This document shows positions 39,567 through 52,844 of a DNA stretch of 64,000 nt, piece by piece. Both the position numbers and the translations under genes were made by a program. The number at the start of each line of letters is the position of its first letter. Position 1 is the first letter of the stretch. Origin of the DNA: Leptospira sp. WS92.C1 (GTDB taxonomy: Bacteria; Spirochaetota; Leptospiria; Leptospirales; Leptospiraceae); the NCBI RefSeq assembly GCF_040833975.1, contig NZ_CP162130.1, positions 1,698,001 to 1,762,000 of the forward strand, in the 5' to 3' direction. The notes beneath the pieces were generated by a model that was not told the DNA's origin, did not search any database, and was given only the letters and a program-made list of their open reading frames with translations.

Positions 39567-39959
39567 ATGGGTAAATGGAAGGACGGAGAAGACGGCTATA
39601 TAGAGCTGACTGAAGAAGGGATAACGCAGTTTAAGACTATTTTACGCGCTATACATAAGTATCATCAGAGCCTAACGTTGCGATCTGAGAATACCAAAGG
39701 CTCTCCTTGGGATTTCAAGAGAGGACTGTTGAAAGCAAAAGATTGCCGGATATATGTGAAAGCCACAGAAGACAAACACGTGTTCAAGATCTACGCAGAA
39801 ATCATCGAACTCGGACAGGTCCGAAATCATGAATCGTGGTACCATATTGATGGAATAGCCGAAGCTCGGGAAGTTTTTGAAAGAGATGGAAATATGACAA
39901 ATCATCCGGTGTTCAATATACGCTGTCTTTCAGACCTGTATAAAGATAATACAAAATGA
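39567..39959 (+). CDS. Hypothetical protein
   Basis: 130 residues, starting [20 protein letters not shown], hydrophilic, mixed helix and strand, without signal peptide, membrane helix or known motif. The sequence [20 protein letters not shown] is regular and protein-like. It sits in the accessory region just before a large inverted repeat and IS256 copy 3. No family recognised. Confidence 0.6.
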   Translation: MGKWKDGEDGYIELTEEGITQFKTILRAIHKYHQSLTLRSENTKGSPWDFKRGLLKAKDCRIYVKATEDKHVFKIYAEIIELGQVRNHESWYHIDGIAEAREVFERDGNMTNHPVFNIRCLSDLYKDNTK

Positions 39960-39987
39960 AAGTGTACATCTTTTAAGAGCTTATTCC

Positions 39988-40059
39988 TTATCTTTGCTTC
40001 TCCGATTAGGTTCATTCTCAGTGAGATTAAGAATGAGAGCCTAATCGAAGTAAGGATAA
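39988..40059. repeat. Long imperfect inverted repeat (about 30-bp arms)
   Basis: The left arm begins TTATCTTTGCTTC and runs through GATTAGG and CATTC. The right arm, read on the other strand, begins TTATCCTTACTTCGATTAGG and also has TCATTC. The loop is about 11 nt. It follows the 39567 gene by 28 nt and ends 15 bp before IS256 copy 3. It could be a terminator, a hairpin RNA or a small non-autonomous element. Confidence 0.6.
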
Positions 40060-40074
40060 ATTTCAAAGGTTCAA

Positions 40075-41469
<1,395 letters not shown>

Positions 41470-41477
<8 letters not shown>

Positions 41478-42333
41478 GGACTTCATTGATTAGTTTTCCA
41501 AGCAAGCTATCCTGTGTCTGAACGGTCTTTTGATTGGCTTCATAGGAACGATTGACTTCGATCATCTCCACCATTTCGGTCACTACACTTACGTTAGACG
41601 CTTCGAGATATCCTTGCAAAATCGAGGGCTCATCTTTAAGTTCAAACGGTACCGGCTCACCGGATTCCGGAGTATCCGCGTAAAAGGAATCTCCTTCTTT
41701 GTCAAGATGACGGGGATTTTCTACGGTTCTAATCTTGAGTTTATCTAAAAATACGGGAGTTTCGAATCTGTTTTTTTCGATAGAGGTTCCGTTTACCGGA
41801 TCGTTACCGATTTCTCCGTTGATCCAGACTTCTCCATTTCCCTTGATTAAGAAATTTCCTCTTGCTACTCGAATGGCTCCATTCTCTCCCATTAAAGGAA
41901 ATCCTTGCGGAGTTACGAGATATCCGTTTGTATCCATCACAAAGGCTCCGCTTCTGGAAAGTCTTTCTCCGCGGTTTGTCATAACGCTAAAAAATGCCGG
42001 GCGCTCGTTGCCGGGTTTGTCTTGTAACATAATATCAAATGGATTTTCGGTTTTTTTCATTGCGCCTTGTTCAAAACGAGTATAGACCTCGTTGACTTCT
42101 CCACCTAATCCGAGTTTGCCGACTACGGGAGCTGTGTCAAAGGAACCCATCGGAACCTTCCCGACCCCGTCTTCGTCGAAACGATGGAGTAGAAGTTCGG
42201 GGAACGTCTTAAATACAGTCGTGTCTCTTTTAAATGCGGTCTTATCGACGTTTGCAAGATTGTTTGAAATCACATCCATTCTTGTCTGTTGAATGATCAT
42301 CCCGTTCGCGCCCGTATACATTCCTCTTAACAT
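41470..42333 (-). CDS. Flagellar hook/basal-body rod protein (FlgF/FlgG/FlhO family)
   Basis: 287 residues with both family signatures. The N-terminus is [20 protein letters not shown], followed by [16 protein letters not shown]. The C-terminus is [20 protein letters not shown], then [20 protein letters not shown]. It builds the rod or proximal hook of the periplasmic flagellum. The start wording and length are closer to FlhO/FlgF-type proteins of spirochaetes than to FlgG, but I cannot settle the name. IS256 copy 3 ends 32 nt beyond its stop without harming the coding sequence. Confidence 0.88.
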
Positions 42334-42759
42334 TTCCGTGTCTCCTGTCCTTTTTGAAGATCGGCGATTTTTAAAAATCCCATAAGGCTTTTGAAGACAT
42401 AAGGGTTCAAAAGGGGAATTTTTTAGCGTAGAATTTTAGCGCTTTTAAGCAAGTGCAGAAGCGATTGTTTTCATTGTTTCGGAAAAGAAGAACTTTTTTG
42501 GATGAAAGCTTGGAAATTGAAAAATGACTTTGATTTAGAAATTCACCGCCTCGGTGCGATCGACCTGACCAGAGTTGTTAGAATAGAATTTATCGTAATT
42601 TTAGCTTAAATGGGACTTGAAGTCCGACTTCAAGTAAGATTTTACGAAAACATCTTTGTAGGAACTCATACAAAAAATCAGATTCTGCATTCGATCCTTT
42701 CCAAATTGACAAAGGGATTTGAACTAGGAAAGAGTTGTGGTGTTTGCCCGCGAAACGCG
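42334..42759. other. Intergenic stretch
   Basis: 426 nt upstream of the flagellar gene and downstream of perR with no supported gene; holds the flagellar gene's promoter. Confidence 0.4.
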
Positions 42760-43194
42760 TTATTTTTTCTTTCCTTTTAGAGTGATCAAAAGATTGCAGT
42801 TTTCCAAAGAGCTTCCCGTTTTGATTTCAAAATCTTTTTTGAGTTCTACGAGAATTCTTTCCTGCAATTTAGAATCCAAATCGATGTCGTAGATTTCTCC
42901 CGTTGCCTCGTCGACCGCGTGATGGTGATTGCTGACATTCGAATCATATAGCGTGATTCCGGATTTCAGTTCGAGCAGATTGACAATTCCCTTTTCCGCA
43001 AACAACTTTAAGTTGTTGAAGATCGTCGCGCGCGAAGCATTGGGGAGATGTTCGTTGATCAACTGAAACACTTGATCCGCAGTCAGATGTTGAGGCTCAG
43101 AAAGGAGCAGATTTGCCATTTGCAAACGTTGAACCGTCACATTGATCCCGGCTTCTTCCAGAATTCTTTTGCTTCTTTCATACGAATCCTTCAT
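42760..43194 (-). CDS. perR: Fur-family peroxide regulator, atypical (no structural zinc site)
   Basis: 144 residues: a winged helix (about 15-85; [20 protein letters not shown], then [18 protein letters not shown]) and a metal-sensing dimer domain with [20 protein letters not shown]. Most Fur/PerR proteins have CxxC after the His cluster; here it reads VDEATG, so no structural Zn4Cys site can form, and the only Cys is near the C-terminus. Published structural work on L. interrogans PerR describes exactly this lack. Direction and neighbours (ankyrin protein, catalase) match the known leptospiral perR locus. It represses peroxide defence genes until metal-catalysed oxidation. Confidence 0.92.
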   Translation of the reverse strand: MKDSYERSKRILEEAGINVTVQRLQMANLLLSEPQHLTADQVFQLINEHLPNASRATIFNNLKLFAEKGIVNLLELKSGITLYDSNVSNHHHAVDEATGEIYDIDLDSKLQERILVELKKDFEIKTGSSLENCNLLITLKGKKK

Positions 43195-43233
43195 TTTTTC
43201 AGTCTCTCAGATTCCATCATTTTTGTCTATAAA

Positions 43234-43309
43234 TTAGACTAATTCTAAAAAAAGACTTGAACTAATTTTTATAGAAATTATACTTAATATAAAAATATAC
43301 TTAGTCTAA
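43234..43309. promoter_or_regulatory. PerR-box-like sites between perR and ank-katE
   Basis: TTAGACTAATTCTAA (43234-43248) is a near-palindromic Fur/PerR box. TTAGTCTAA (43301-43309) is the exact complement of its first nine bases. A weaker TTGAACTAATTTTTA lies at 43257-43271. They sit in the 171-nt gap between the perR start and the ankyrin gene start, as expected for autoregulation and for control of katE. Confidence 0.6.
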
Positions 43310-43365
43310 ATTAAAAAATCAAAACGATTTTAGAATTTTGAGCGGATTTGTGGAGGGGATCAAAG

Positions 43366-43913
43366 ATGGATTCAACGGTTTCAAGTTCGGTTTTTGGGAA
43401 TGGTTCCGATTCCGTTCGCACCAATTCACGGGCCTGGGAAGAATTTCGTAAAAGCATGCGAGTGAAAAATCCCTGTTTCGACTTCGCGAGACAGGGAAAT
43501 CTCGAAGCCCTTCGGAAACAAATTTATAATTTTCAAAACACTGAAGAAAAAAATGAGAAGGGTTACACCTTATTGATGTTAGCCGTTTACAACGGCCAGG
43601 AATCCGTTACTCGGTTTTTGATCTCTTTGGGAGCGGATGTGAATGCGACGGATCCTGGAGGAAATTCCATTCTGATGGGAGCGGCGTTCAAAGGACATAC
43701 TAGGATCGTCGAGATTCTTCTTCAATCGGGTGCTGATCGAAATTACAAGAATTCCAAAGGTCAAACCGCATTCCAATTTTCTAAAATGTTCGGTCGCAGA
43801 GAAGTCAGCGAACTTCTTTCCTCCCAAAAAGAATCCTCGTTTTTACGAGTCCTATCTTTTTTTAAATCTTGGATTTTATATTTCACTCAATGTATGTTTA
43901 AAGGAGGCAAATT

Positions 43914-43917
<4 letters not shown>
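43366..43917 (+). CDS. Ankyrin-repeat protein, partner of catalase
   Basis: From the ATG at 43366, with GGAGGGG just upstream (the TTG at 43348 is less likely), the product is 183 residues. Three ankyrin repeats cover about 40-155: [40 protein letters not shown] and [20 protein letters not shown]. The C-terminus ends in a hydrophobic stretch ([18 protein letters not shown]), a possible membrane tether. Its stop overlaps the katE start as ATGA. In Leptospira and other bacteria such a protein is needed for catalase activity or heme supply; that role is inferred. Confidence 0.88.
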
Positions 43918-45368
<1,451 letters not shown>

Positions 45369-45398
45369 AAATTTCATTCGATCCATTTTTATTTTATT

Positions 45399-45434
45399 GG
45401 AGTAAGGAGCGTGTTCTTCCTTACTCCTTTTTTG
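45399..45434 (+). terminator. Rho-independent terminator after katE
   Basis: GGAGTAAGGA and TCCTTACTCC form a 10-bp stem with a 9-nt loop, followed by TTTTTTT, 31 nt beyond the katE stop. Confidence 0.88.
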
Positions 45435-46452
45435 TTTTTGATATTTAGAATCAAGCCCTTTGTTTAAACTAAAAACGAATTCAGCGCTCTTTTATTTCGA
45501 ATTGTAAAAGAGAGGATTCGCTTTTCATAACTTATCTTAGAACCATCTCATAGTGTTTTCTTTTTGGAAAGATGGAATCCGTGTTATCATGAGAAAATAT
45601 TTTTAGTTTTATTTCAATGAACGAATCGGTTTAATTCATATTTCGTAATTCAATTCAGAAAAAAAGAACGTTTTTCTGAAATGCGTTTATCACTATTCTA
45701 TGCCAGGATGGAGTGAAGTTCTCCTATCCGGTCTTTTTTAGAATAGAATTTTGCAGGAACTCCAACGTTTTTCGGGGAATTTTTCCTTTTTTGAGTTCGT
45801 TGAAAGTTGCTTATCAATATTCGTTCTAAGAACATTCAAAAATTATGAAATATATTTATGGAATGAGAAACATTTTTTTCATTCCATAAGATTCGGTTTT
45901 TACGCTCCGATTTGTTTTTTGGATCATACATAAAACGAATCATGAAATAGATAGATGGCTTATGGTCAAAAAACAATTCAGTCCGATTCACTTCGGAATT
46001 TCTCCCAAAGAGGGAAATATCATAAGTTTATGGAAACCATCTATCAAAAAAAACGAAGATCCGCATCGATATCGTGAAAGAAAGGTAAGAGCCCGTGATA
46101 TGAATTTTTCCTTTTTTCTTCGTAAAGAAACAGAGAAATGATTTGAAAGCATCAAAAGGTTCGTCTTATCGATCATAATTTTAAAATTCAAACGATTTGT
46201 ATCCTTGGCTGAATTTTTTCTAAGGATATTCTCAATCTATGAAAACGGAAAAACATTGGATTTTTTGTTTTTGTATCGGGGTCTTTCTTCTCGTTTTAGG
46301 GAATGCCGTTGCCGGCCGGTGAAAGAGATTCTGAATTTTTACGTTTATAAAGACATACGGAATCGTTGGAAATTTTTTCATTTGCGCTTGACCCGATTTT
46401 TCTCTTTTAAAAAAATAAGATAGTATCATAAATCCTAATTTATTAATATAAT
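45435..46452. other. Intergenic stretch with a possible gene remnant
   Basis: About 1 kb without a full gene. At 46239 an ATG opens MKTEKHWIFCFCIGVFLLVL, an export-signal-like start, which stops after 27 codons at 46322 right behind a VAG-type site. It may be the front of a lost exported protein. Nothing else is supported. Confidence 0.4.
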
Positions 46453-48678
46453 ATGATTCACATTCTTCAAACCATTCTTGAACAGGCTCACGCGGGATAT
46501 TGGGAAAAAAATATCAAAAAAAATACCAGTTATCTTAGTCCGGCGTGGAAGCGAATGTTGGGATTTCAAGATGAGGAATTGGAGGATTCTATACAGACAT
46601 GGTTATCCCATGGTCTATCCGAAGATTTATTTCCAATTCAAAATGAATTCGAAGGTTATCTGAAAACGAAAGATCTACAACCTTACGAAGAGGATATTCG
46701 ATTTATACATAAAAACGGAAGTATCGTTTGGTTGAGATGCACCTGCAAGGTCATGGAATCTGACGAAGAGGGAAATCCTCTTCTTGTGCTTGGAACGTAT
46801 TTCGACGTCAGTAAATCAAAGAGCGTCGAATCCAAATTGCGACATACGATCGATCGTTTGAGTTTGGCCACGCAAACGGCGCAGGTTGGAATCTGGGATT
46901 TGGATCTGATTCAAGATCAGCTTACTTGGGATGAGGCGATGTATCGTCTTTACGGTATCAGTCCCGATCAATTTTCCGGAGCTTATGCCGCGTGGGAAGC
47001 GGGTTTACATCCGGATGACTTGTTGCGCTGTAGAGAGGAAATCAATCAGGCTTTGATTGGGAAAAAAGAATTTGATACTCAGTTCAGGATTATTTGGCCG
47101 AACCAATCGATTCATTATATCAAAGCGATCGGGATCGTGCAAAGGGAGTCATCGGGTAAGGCGGTTCGTATGCTCGGTACGAACTGGGACATTACGGAAC
47201 AAAAGAATGCGGAAATCGCGTTGAAAGAGAGTTTGGAACTAAATAAGGTTTTTATCGAGAATGCACCTTCCGCGATTGCGATGTTCGACACAAACATGCG
47301 TTATATGGCCGCGTCGCAACAATGGTTTGTCGATTATCAGTTGCAAGGAGTTGAAATTATCGGTCGTTCCCATTATGAAATATTTCCGGAAATCGGAGAG
47401 GATTGGAAACGAATTCATCAGGAATGTCTGAATGGAAAGGTGAGAAGAATGGATGAGGAATCCTTTATCCGTTTGGATGGCACAACTCAGTGGATCATCT
47501 GGGAAGTTCGTCCTTGGTATGTTTCTCAAAATGTGGTCGGCGGGATTTTGATGTATACCGCGGATATCACGGCTCTCAAACGTAAGGAATTTGAAAGAAG
47601 CAAGTTGGAGGAAATTCTTACCCGAACCAACGAAGCCGCTCAGATCGGAGCCTGGGAATTGGATCTACAGACGAACACAAGAGTTTGGAGTAAGGTAACA
47701 AAATCCATCTTCGAGGTGGAAGAGGATTATGTTCCCAATGCAAACGAAGGAGCCCGTTTTTTTAAGAATGAAACCGAAAGAAAAAAAGTGGCGGACGCTT
47801 TGGCGGAGTCGATCGAAACCGGAAAACCATTTGATATGGAAATCGAAATCGAAATCGTAACCGCCAAGGGAAATTTTCTTTGGACAAGATCCATCGGAAA
47901 ACCGGAATACGTTGATGGAAAATGTATCCGCCTTTCCGGAACCTTTCAAAATATTCACGATCAGAAGCAAAGAGAGTTGGCTCTCCAGAGAACCTTAGAT
48001 ATAGTCAACGATCAAAACGAAAGGCTATTAAATTTTGCTCATATAGTTTCCCATAATTTGCGTTCTCACGCGGGGAATATAACGATGCTACTTAAAATTT
48101 TAGAGGAATCGACGTCAGAAATCGAAAAAGAGAATGTGATTAGTTATATTACAAAAGCCTCAGACGCTCTAATGGATACGGTTCTCAATTTGAACGAAGT
48201 AGTATCGATTCAAACCAACCGAAATCTTCACAATTCCGAGATCGGATTGAGAGAATATATAGAAAAAGCGACGCAAATTATCAGCGGAGAAATTCGGAAA
48301 CACAAGGTGAAAATTCGTAACTTAGTTTCGGAGGAAGTCCGAGTTCGTTGTAATGCTTCGTATATGGAAAGCATTCTTCTAAACTTTCTTACAAACTCCG
48401 TAAAATACAGACATCCGGATCGGATTCCGGAAATTACTTTGAGCGCTAATTATGAAAAAAACCGTTTGATTCTCAGTATTGCGGACAACGGTCTTGGAAT
48501 CGATATGAATAAATACGGAGAAAAGTTATTTGGTATGTATAAAACGTTTCATAACAATCGGGATTCAAAGGGAATTGGATTGTTTATCACAAAAAATCAG
48601 GTGGAAGCGATGGGTGGTAAGATTGAGGTGGAGAGTCAGTTGAATCAGGGAACTACATTTCGGATCATTCTCGTTTGA
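46453..48678 (+). CDS. Multi-PAS sensor histidine kinase
   Basis: 741 residues, soluble. Four PAS/PAC units (about 1-125, 130-250, 255-380, 385-515) are recognisable by WDIT/TADIT/FQNI endings and GIWDLDLIQDQLTWDEAMYR- and GAWELDLQTN-type openings, typical of PAS_3. The dimerisation and phospho-acceptor helix has IVSHNLRSHAGNITML, a variant of S-H-E-L-R. The HATPase has LNFLTNSVKYRHPDR, DNGLGID and GIGLFITKN. No receiver is adjacent, so its partner is elsewhere. It stands alone between long gaps. Confidence 0.9.
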   Translation: MIHILQTILEQAHAGYWEKNIKKNTSYLSPAWKRMLGFQDEELEDSIQTWLSHGLSEDLFPIQNEFEGYLKTKDLQPYEEDIRFIHKNGSIVWLRCTCKVMESDEEGNPLLVLGTYFDVSKSKSVESKLRHTIDRLSLATQTAQVGIWDLDLIQDQLTWDEAMYRLYGISPDQFSGAYAAWEAGLHPDDLLRCREEINQALIGKKEFDTQFRIIWPNQSIHYIKAIGIVQRESSGKAVRMLGTNWDITEQKNAEIALKESLELNKVFIENAPSAIAMFDTNMRYMAASQQWFVDYQLQGVEIIGRSHYEIFPEIGEDWKRIHQECLNGKVRRMDEESFIRLDGTTQWIIWEVRPWYVSQNVVGGILMYTADITALKRKEFERSKLEEILTRTNEAAQIGAWELDLQTNTRVWSKVTKSIFEVEEDYVPNANEGARFFKNETERKKVADALAESIETGKPFDMEIEIEIVTAKGNFLWTRSIGKPEYVDGKCIRLSGTFQNIHDQKQRELALQRTLDIVNDQNERLLNFAHIVSHNLRSHAGNITMLLKILEESTSEIEKENVISYITKASDALMDTVLNLNEVVSIQTNRNLHNSEIGLREYIEKATQIISGEIRKHKVKIRNLVSEEVRVRCNASYMESILLNFLTNSVKYRHPDRIPEITLSANYEKNRLILSIADNGLGIDMNKYGEKLFGMYKTFHNNRDSKGIGLFITKNQVEAMGGKIEVESQLNQGTTFRIILV

Positions 48679-48783
48679 ATTTTTCAAATTGAAATCAAAC
48701 GCACACGTCTGCGAGAACGGAAATCGTAAAAATGGAATTTTTTTTTTACCAAAATCGACTTTCTCCAATCTAATCTCTACGTT

Positions 48784-49350
48784 ATGAAAATTCTTGCAAT
48801 TTCGGGAAGCCTTCGTTTCCAGTCCACAAATTCCGCGCTACTTCAGGCGATTCTCAGAATCGCACCTTCTTATATGGAGACTATCACCTATGAGGAGTTA
48901 GGCGATCTTCCTCATTTTTCACCGGATAAAGACGGTCAACATTCCCCCGATGTGGTTTTGAGATACAGAAAAGCTCTTATGGACTCGGATGGAGTCGTGA
49001 TTTGCACTCCGGAATACGCGCACGGTATACCTGGTGTTCTTAAAAATTCACTAGATTGGGTCGTTGGTTCCGGAGAATACGTGAACAAACCGGTGATGGT
49101 ACTCAGCGCTTCTCCTTCTTATATGGGAGGAGATAAGGCACATGCTTCTTTGGTGACGAGTCTAAGGGCTATGAACGTTATCGTTGTTGAGACTTGTTCT
49201 TTTCCCATACCCTTTGCGCGAAAAAAGTTGAAGGATAATGGGGAATTCGCGGATCAAGCGACTGTGGAAATTTTTCAAAACGCATGGCTTCAATTTGCGA
49301 ATGCGATTCGTTCCCGGATGCAATCATTCGCAGATGAGCACCTGAGATAA
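48784..49350 (+). CDS. NADPH-dependent FMN reductase family protein
   Basis: 188 residues of flavodoxin-like fold. The FMN phosphate loop is ISGSLRFQSTNSALL, the flavin-contact block is TPEYAHGIPGVLKNSLDWVV, and a third block is SASPSYMGGDKAHASLV. Family members reduce quinones, chromate or azo compounds with NAD(P)H. Here the place beside an oxidative-stress locus is suggestive only. It starts about 100 nt after the kinase gene, on the same strand. Confidence 0.88.
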   Translation: MKILAISGSLRFQSTNSALLQAILRIAPSYMETITYEELGDLPHFSPDKDGQHSPDVVLRYRKALMDSDGVVICTPEYAHGIPGVLKNSLDWVVGSGEYVNKPVMVLSASPSYMGGDKAHASLVTSLRAMNVIVVETCSFPIPFARKKLKDNGEFADQATVEIFQNAWLQFANAIRSRMQSFADEHLR

Positions 49351-49379
49351 TCTACTTTTCAAATCAAGAGGATGTATCT

Positions 49380-50249
49380 TTAGACTTTTATTTTTTTGTT
49401 CTTCTTTTTGGAAGCCGATTTTTTCTTAAGAGTGGACTTTGTTTTCACTGCTTCTTCCGAAGAGGAAAGATATGTATAAATCCTTTTGGCAACCTGTTCC
49501 CAACCGGTATCGAGCATCATATTATGACCCATTCCTGGAAAAATTTCAAAGTTTGCTTTGTAGGCCTTTGCGGTTCTTCTCACTTCCCATGGATGAAAGA
49601 ATCTGTCCTTTTCTCCGCCGATGACAAAAAGAGGGGTTTTTACTTTTTTGGGATTTGGAAGATGAAAGAACAGCATTCCTAAAAATGCAAAAAAAGATTC
49701 ATCCTGCATTTGAGATGTATATTGAAATGCTTTTTCGTCACTCAGACGTTTTGAAAAAAAAAGTTCCTGACTGAGCTTTGGATCTTCCACATACGTATAA
49801 AGAGAGAATGTAGCGAACATCTTTAGAAATCGGATCGGATGTTTCAGCATCAATTCTATGGTGATTCTAAATACTCCGTGCGTCGGTACACTTGCGAGTA
49901 AAATCGCTTTTGGTATATAAGTGTTTTCTAATATTTTTTGAACCACCAATCCACCCATGGAATGTCCTATCAAAATGGGCGGTTCCGGTAGCTTTGCCAA
50001 GACTTCCTTTACATCCTGAACGTAATTTTGAATGGTAACCCGACAAAATGCGCCTTGATGTCGACTGTTTCCATGCCCCCTAAGGTCGATTGAGTATACG
50101 TCAAATCCCGCTTTTTGAAAATAGGGAATGAAGTTTTCCCTCCAGCACCAGCTTCCGTGCCAGGCGCCGTGAGTTAAAAGAAGCGGAGTTTTTTTTTGAG
50201 AATTGTTTTTGGATGTTTTTAGGGCGGGATAGTATTCGTAATGAATCAT
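49380..50249 (-). CDS. Alpha/beta hydrolase with basic C-terminal tail
   Basis: 289 residues. The oxyanion region is THGAWHGSWCW, the nucleophile elbow is LIGHSMGGLVVQ (Ser), the acid is in VIGGEKDRFF and the His is in PGMGHNMML. The full triad points to an active esterase or lipase of the HNL/AB-hydrolase type. The last 25 residues are nearly all Lys, Ser and Thr (TKSTLKKKSASKKKNKKIKV), as in the patatin of this window, perhaps for membrane or nucleic-acid contact. It converges with the FMN reductase, leaving 29 nt. Confidence 0.85.
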   Translation of the reverse strand: MIHYEYYPALKTSKNNSQKKTPLLLTHGAWHGSWCWRENFIPYFQKAGFDVYSIDLRGHGNSRHQGAFCRVTIQNYVQDVKEVLAKLPEPPILIGHSMGGLVVQKILENTYIPKAILLASVPTHGVFRITIELMLKHPIRFLKMFATFSLYTYVEDPKLSQELFFSKRLSDEKAFQYTSQMQDESFFAFLGMLFFHLPNPKKVKTPLFVIGGEKDRFFHPWEVRRTAKAYKANFEIFPGMGHNMMLDTGWEQVAKRIYTYLSSSEEAVKTKSTLKKKSASKKKNKKIKV

Positions 50250-51302
50250 GTTTGTTCACAATCTCCGATACGTTTATTCTTGCTATGAACCTTTTCAAAA
50301 ACCCGTTTTTTTTCGAGAAAATTTCCTTTCTAACTAAAAGATCTTCTTTAGATTCCTGCGCTTACGTTATACACTTGTTCAAAAATCCGCTAACGCCTGA
50401 TTTGCGATTTCTGGGTTGAAACCCGTCTCCGTTTTGTATTTATTCGTTGGCTAATCGAAAAAAAACGATATCCGGGCGTTTTATTAAACAAACGATTTCG
50501 AACCGATCTATCTAAATTTAACATCGCTCAGAATGTTATTACGGATGAATTGACGGTTTGAGAGAAATCTTATCTTGGATAACCTACATATTCCGATTTT
50601 TTTGTTCGTTTCTATGGAAATGGCTTCTTGGATATTGAAGGACGATTAGAGATTTCGGGCATTTTGAATATTCTTTTTATGTCAAACGATCGAAAATCGT
50701 TTCTAAAATTAAAAAACGGTAGTTTACAAAATTTGATTAGAATGATAGAATCATTGTTTCAGTTTTGATACGATCTTGGATCGAATAGAACTAAATAGTT
50801 GACTATCGTTTAAGAATATGTTAGTCCATACAGTCTGTCCGATACTATCATCCACTGAGGCTTTCGGGGTTTTTGCTCTAACAGAAACGAGTCCGCTTCT
50901 ATAGAGGCGGAGTAAAAGTGAAAATTAAGGTGAAATAAGAAACTTGTTCCTTCTTAAGGGTTACTTCGGGATTGGCGGTATAAAAAAACGCCTGATATAC
51001 GGAGGTTACATTGAAATCTATAATCCTTCAAAGTTCAAATCGAAACAGAATCAACCTATATCATCATCTATGTGAAAGAGGACACCCGGTTTTCAAGTTC
51101 AGGATAGTGTGAATACTCATTCATAGGATTCCAATATGATCTCCGCAAACAAAAGCGGCCGTTATCATCGTCTTTCACGAACAGACTTAATGTAGGTTTT
51201 GATTATGCTGAACGGAATCGTATATAAAAAAATCGAATCAATTTTATTTCGGAAACTTCTTTCGGGCGAATATACCAAAGATTCTTTCTTACCGGTGTCA
51301 AT
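50250..51302. other. Long leader region upstream of the cyclase operon
   Basis: 1.05 kb without a firm gene. It contains the shared promoter-like element at 50799-50832 and a possible leader peptide frame: TTG at 51010 after CGGAGG, 33 codons, ending VFKFRIV. A second mini-frame, MISANKSGRYHRL, starts at 51136. See the matching region at 56661-57166. Confidence 0.4.
50799..50832 (+). promoter_or_regulatory. Promoter-like element A, shared with 56661-56694
   Basis: TTGACTAT, an 11-nt spacer, then ATGTTAGTCCATACA. The same parts with the same spacing occur at 56661-56694, and each copy lies about 471 nt before the first large gene of its operon. TTGACT makes a good -35; the right half may be a -10 variant or an activator site. 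Confidence 0.55.
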
Positions 51303-52784
51303 ATGGTCGGAAAGCAGAACGTAATCGTCTCGCTTGCTTCGAGAATTCTTATCGTTGAGGATGAGAATATAGTTGCACGTGATATTCAGACGATTCTCCG
51401 GAAATTCGGTTACACCTCGGTCGGAATCGCGAATAACGGAGAAAAAGCGATCCAAATGGCACGGGTCACTCATCCTGATCTTGTTCTGATGGATATCGCG
51501 CTCGGAACCGGATTTATAGACGGTGTCCAGACCGTGGCTAAGTTAAAGGAAATGCTGGACGTGCCGGTGATCTATATTACCTCGCACAGCGACGAAGGCA
51601 CGTTGAGAAGAGCACGAATTACGGAGCCGCACGGATATATTTTAAAACCGATCAACGTCCGCGAATTACAGGTTACGATAGAGATGTGTTTGTACAAACA
51701 CAAAACTGAAAAACAATTTCGAGAGAACGCGAATTGGTTGAATACGACGTTAACTTCGATTGGAGACGGAGTGATCGCGACGGACTCTATCGCGAGGGTT
51801 AAATTTTTAAATCCGATTGCGGAATCCTTGTTAGGAATCCAAGAGGGGATCGCTCGAGGTCGGATCGTGGACGAAGTGATGAGCTTACGGGATTCTCAAG
51901 GAGCGTTGATCGAGAATTTTGTCTCCAATGCTACGAAAAATCATAAGGCGTCTATCTTTGAACAAGTGATGCTTTCCGGTTCAAACGGGAAAAATACCCC
52001 GGTCATCTGTACCGTCGCTCCGATTCAAGATGCGACGGGAAATTCCCAGGGTTGTGTGCTCACGTTACGCGATATCAGCGAATTGCATGCTAAATCGGAA
52101 GAACTCAGCAGACGAGTGGAGGATGTGGAACAAGCAAAACGTCTTTTGGAACGATATTTCCCCGAAAATCTTGTGGACTATCTTGTGGACAATCGACACC
52201 AAACGGAGCTGGAAGGAAAAAATGTTCAGGCTACGATGTTATTCTGCGATGTTCGAAATTCCACCGGAATCGCCGAACAAATGGATCCGAGTGAATTCGC
52301 GGCTTTTTTGAGCGAGTTGTTTACCGGTCTTATGGATTTAACCTATGCTAACGGAGGTTCGGTGAATAAAATTTTGGGGGATGGGCTTTTGATCACATTT
52401 GGATGCCCTTTTCCCGAAGAAGAGGATACGATCAACTGTGTTCGTCTCGCGTTGCAGGTTCGCGAGTATCTACGTGCGTTTAATGATAATCTAAGTTCCA
52501 AATTGATCACTCCGCTCGCTATGGGGATCGGAATTTCTACCGGAACCGTCTTTGCAGGAAATATCGGATCATCGAGACATATGGAATATACGGTACTCGG
52601 AGACGCAGTCAATACCGCAAGTAGGCTCGAAGCTCTTACAAAAACTACGGGACACGATATACTTTTGGATTCCTTCACCTCTCGTTGTGTGAGTCACGAA
52701 ATCAACACCGAAGCGATTGGAGTGTTTCAGATTCGTGGTAAAAAGGAACCGCAGGAAATATTTTTTCCAGTGGGAATGTTATGA
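51303..52784 (+). CDS. Receiver-PAS-class III adenylate cyclase
   Basis: 493 residues. An N-terminal receiver (about 12-130; Asp in LVLMDIALGTGFIDG) is followed by PAS (about 140-270; SIGDGVIATD) and the cyclase catalytic domain (about 315-490). The two metal Asp are in LFCDVRNSTG and KILGDGLLITFG. The substrate pair Lys (NKILGDG) and Asp (YTVLGDAVNTASRLE), with the transition-state Asn and Arg in the same block, specify ATP, so cAMP should be made. It is soluble. It heads the operon with the RsbW-like, STAS-like, methyltransferase and SpoIIE genes. The leader is unusually long. Confidence 0.9.
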   Translation: MVGKQNVIVSLASRILIVEDENIVARDIQTILRKFGYTSVGIANNGEKAIQMARVTHPDLVLMDIALGTGFIDGVQTVAKLKEMLDVPVIYITSHSDEGTLRRARITEPHGYILKPINVRELQVTIEMCLYKHKTEKQFRENANWLNTTLTSIGDGVIATDSIARVKFLNPIAESLLGIQEGIARGRIVDEVMSLRDSQGALIENFVSNATKNHKASIFEQVMLSGSNGKNTPVICTVAPIQDATGNSQGCVLTLRDISELHAKSEELSRRVEDVEQAKRLLERYFPENLVDYLVDNRHQTELEGKNVQATMLFCDVRNSTGIAEQMDPSEFAAFLSELFTGLMDLTYANGGSVNKILGDGLLITFGCPFPEEEDTINCVRLALQVREYLRAFNDNLSSKLITPLAMGIGISTGTVFAGNIGSSRHMEYTVLGDAVNTASRLEALTKTTGHDILLDSFTSRCVSHEINTEAIGVFQIRGKKEPQEIFFPVGML

Positions 52785-52844
52785 AAACGGCACTGTTTCC
52801 ACCCAGAGCCTGTGAAAAATGGAACCACTATATAGGAGGTTCGG

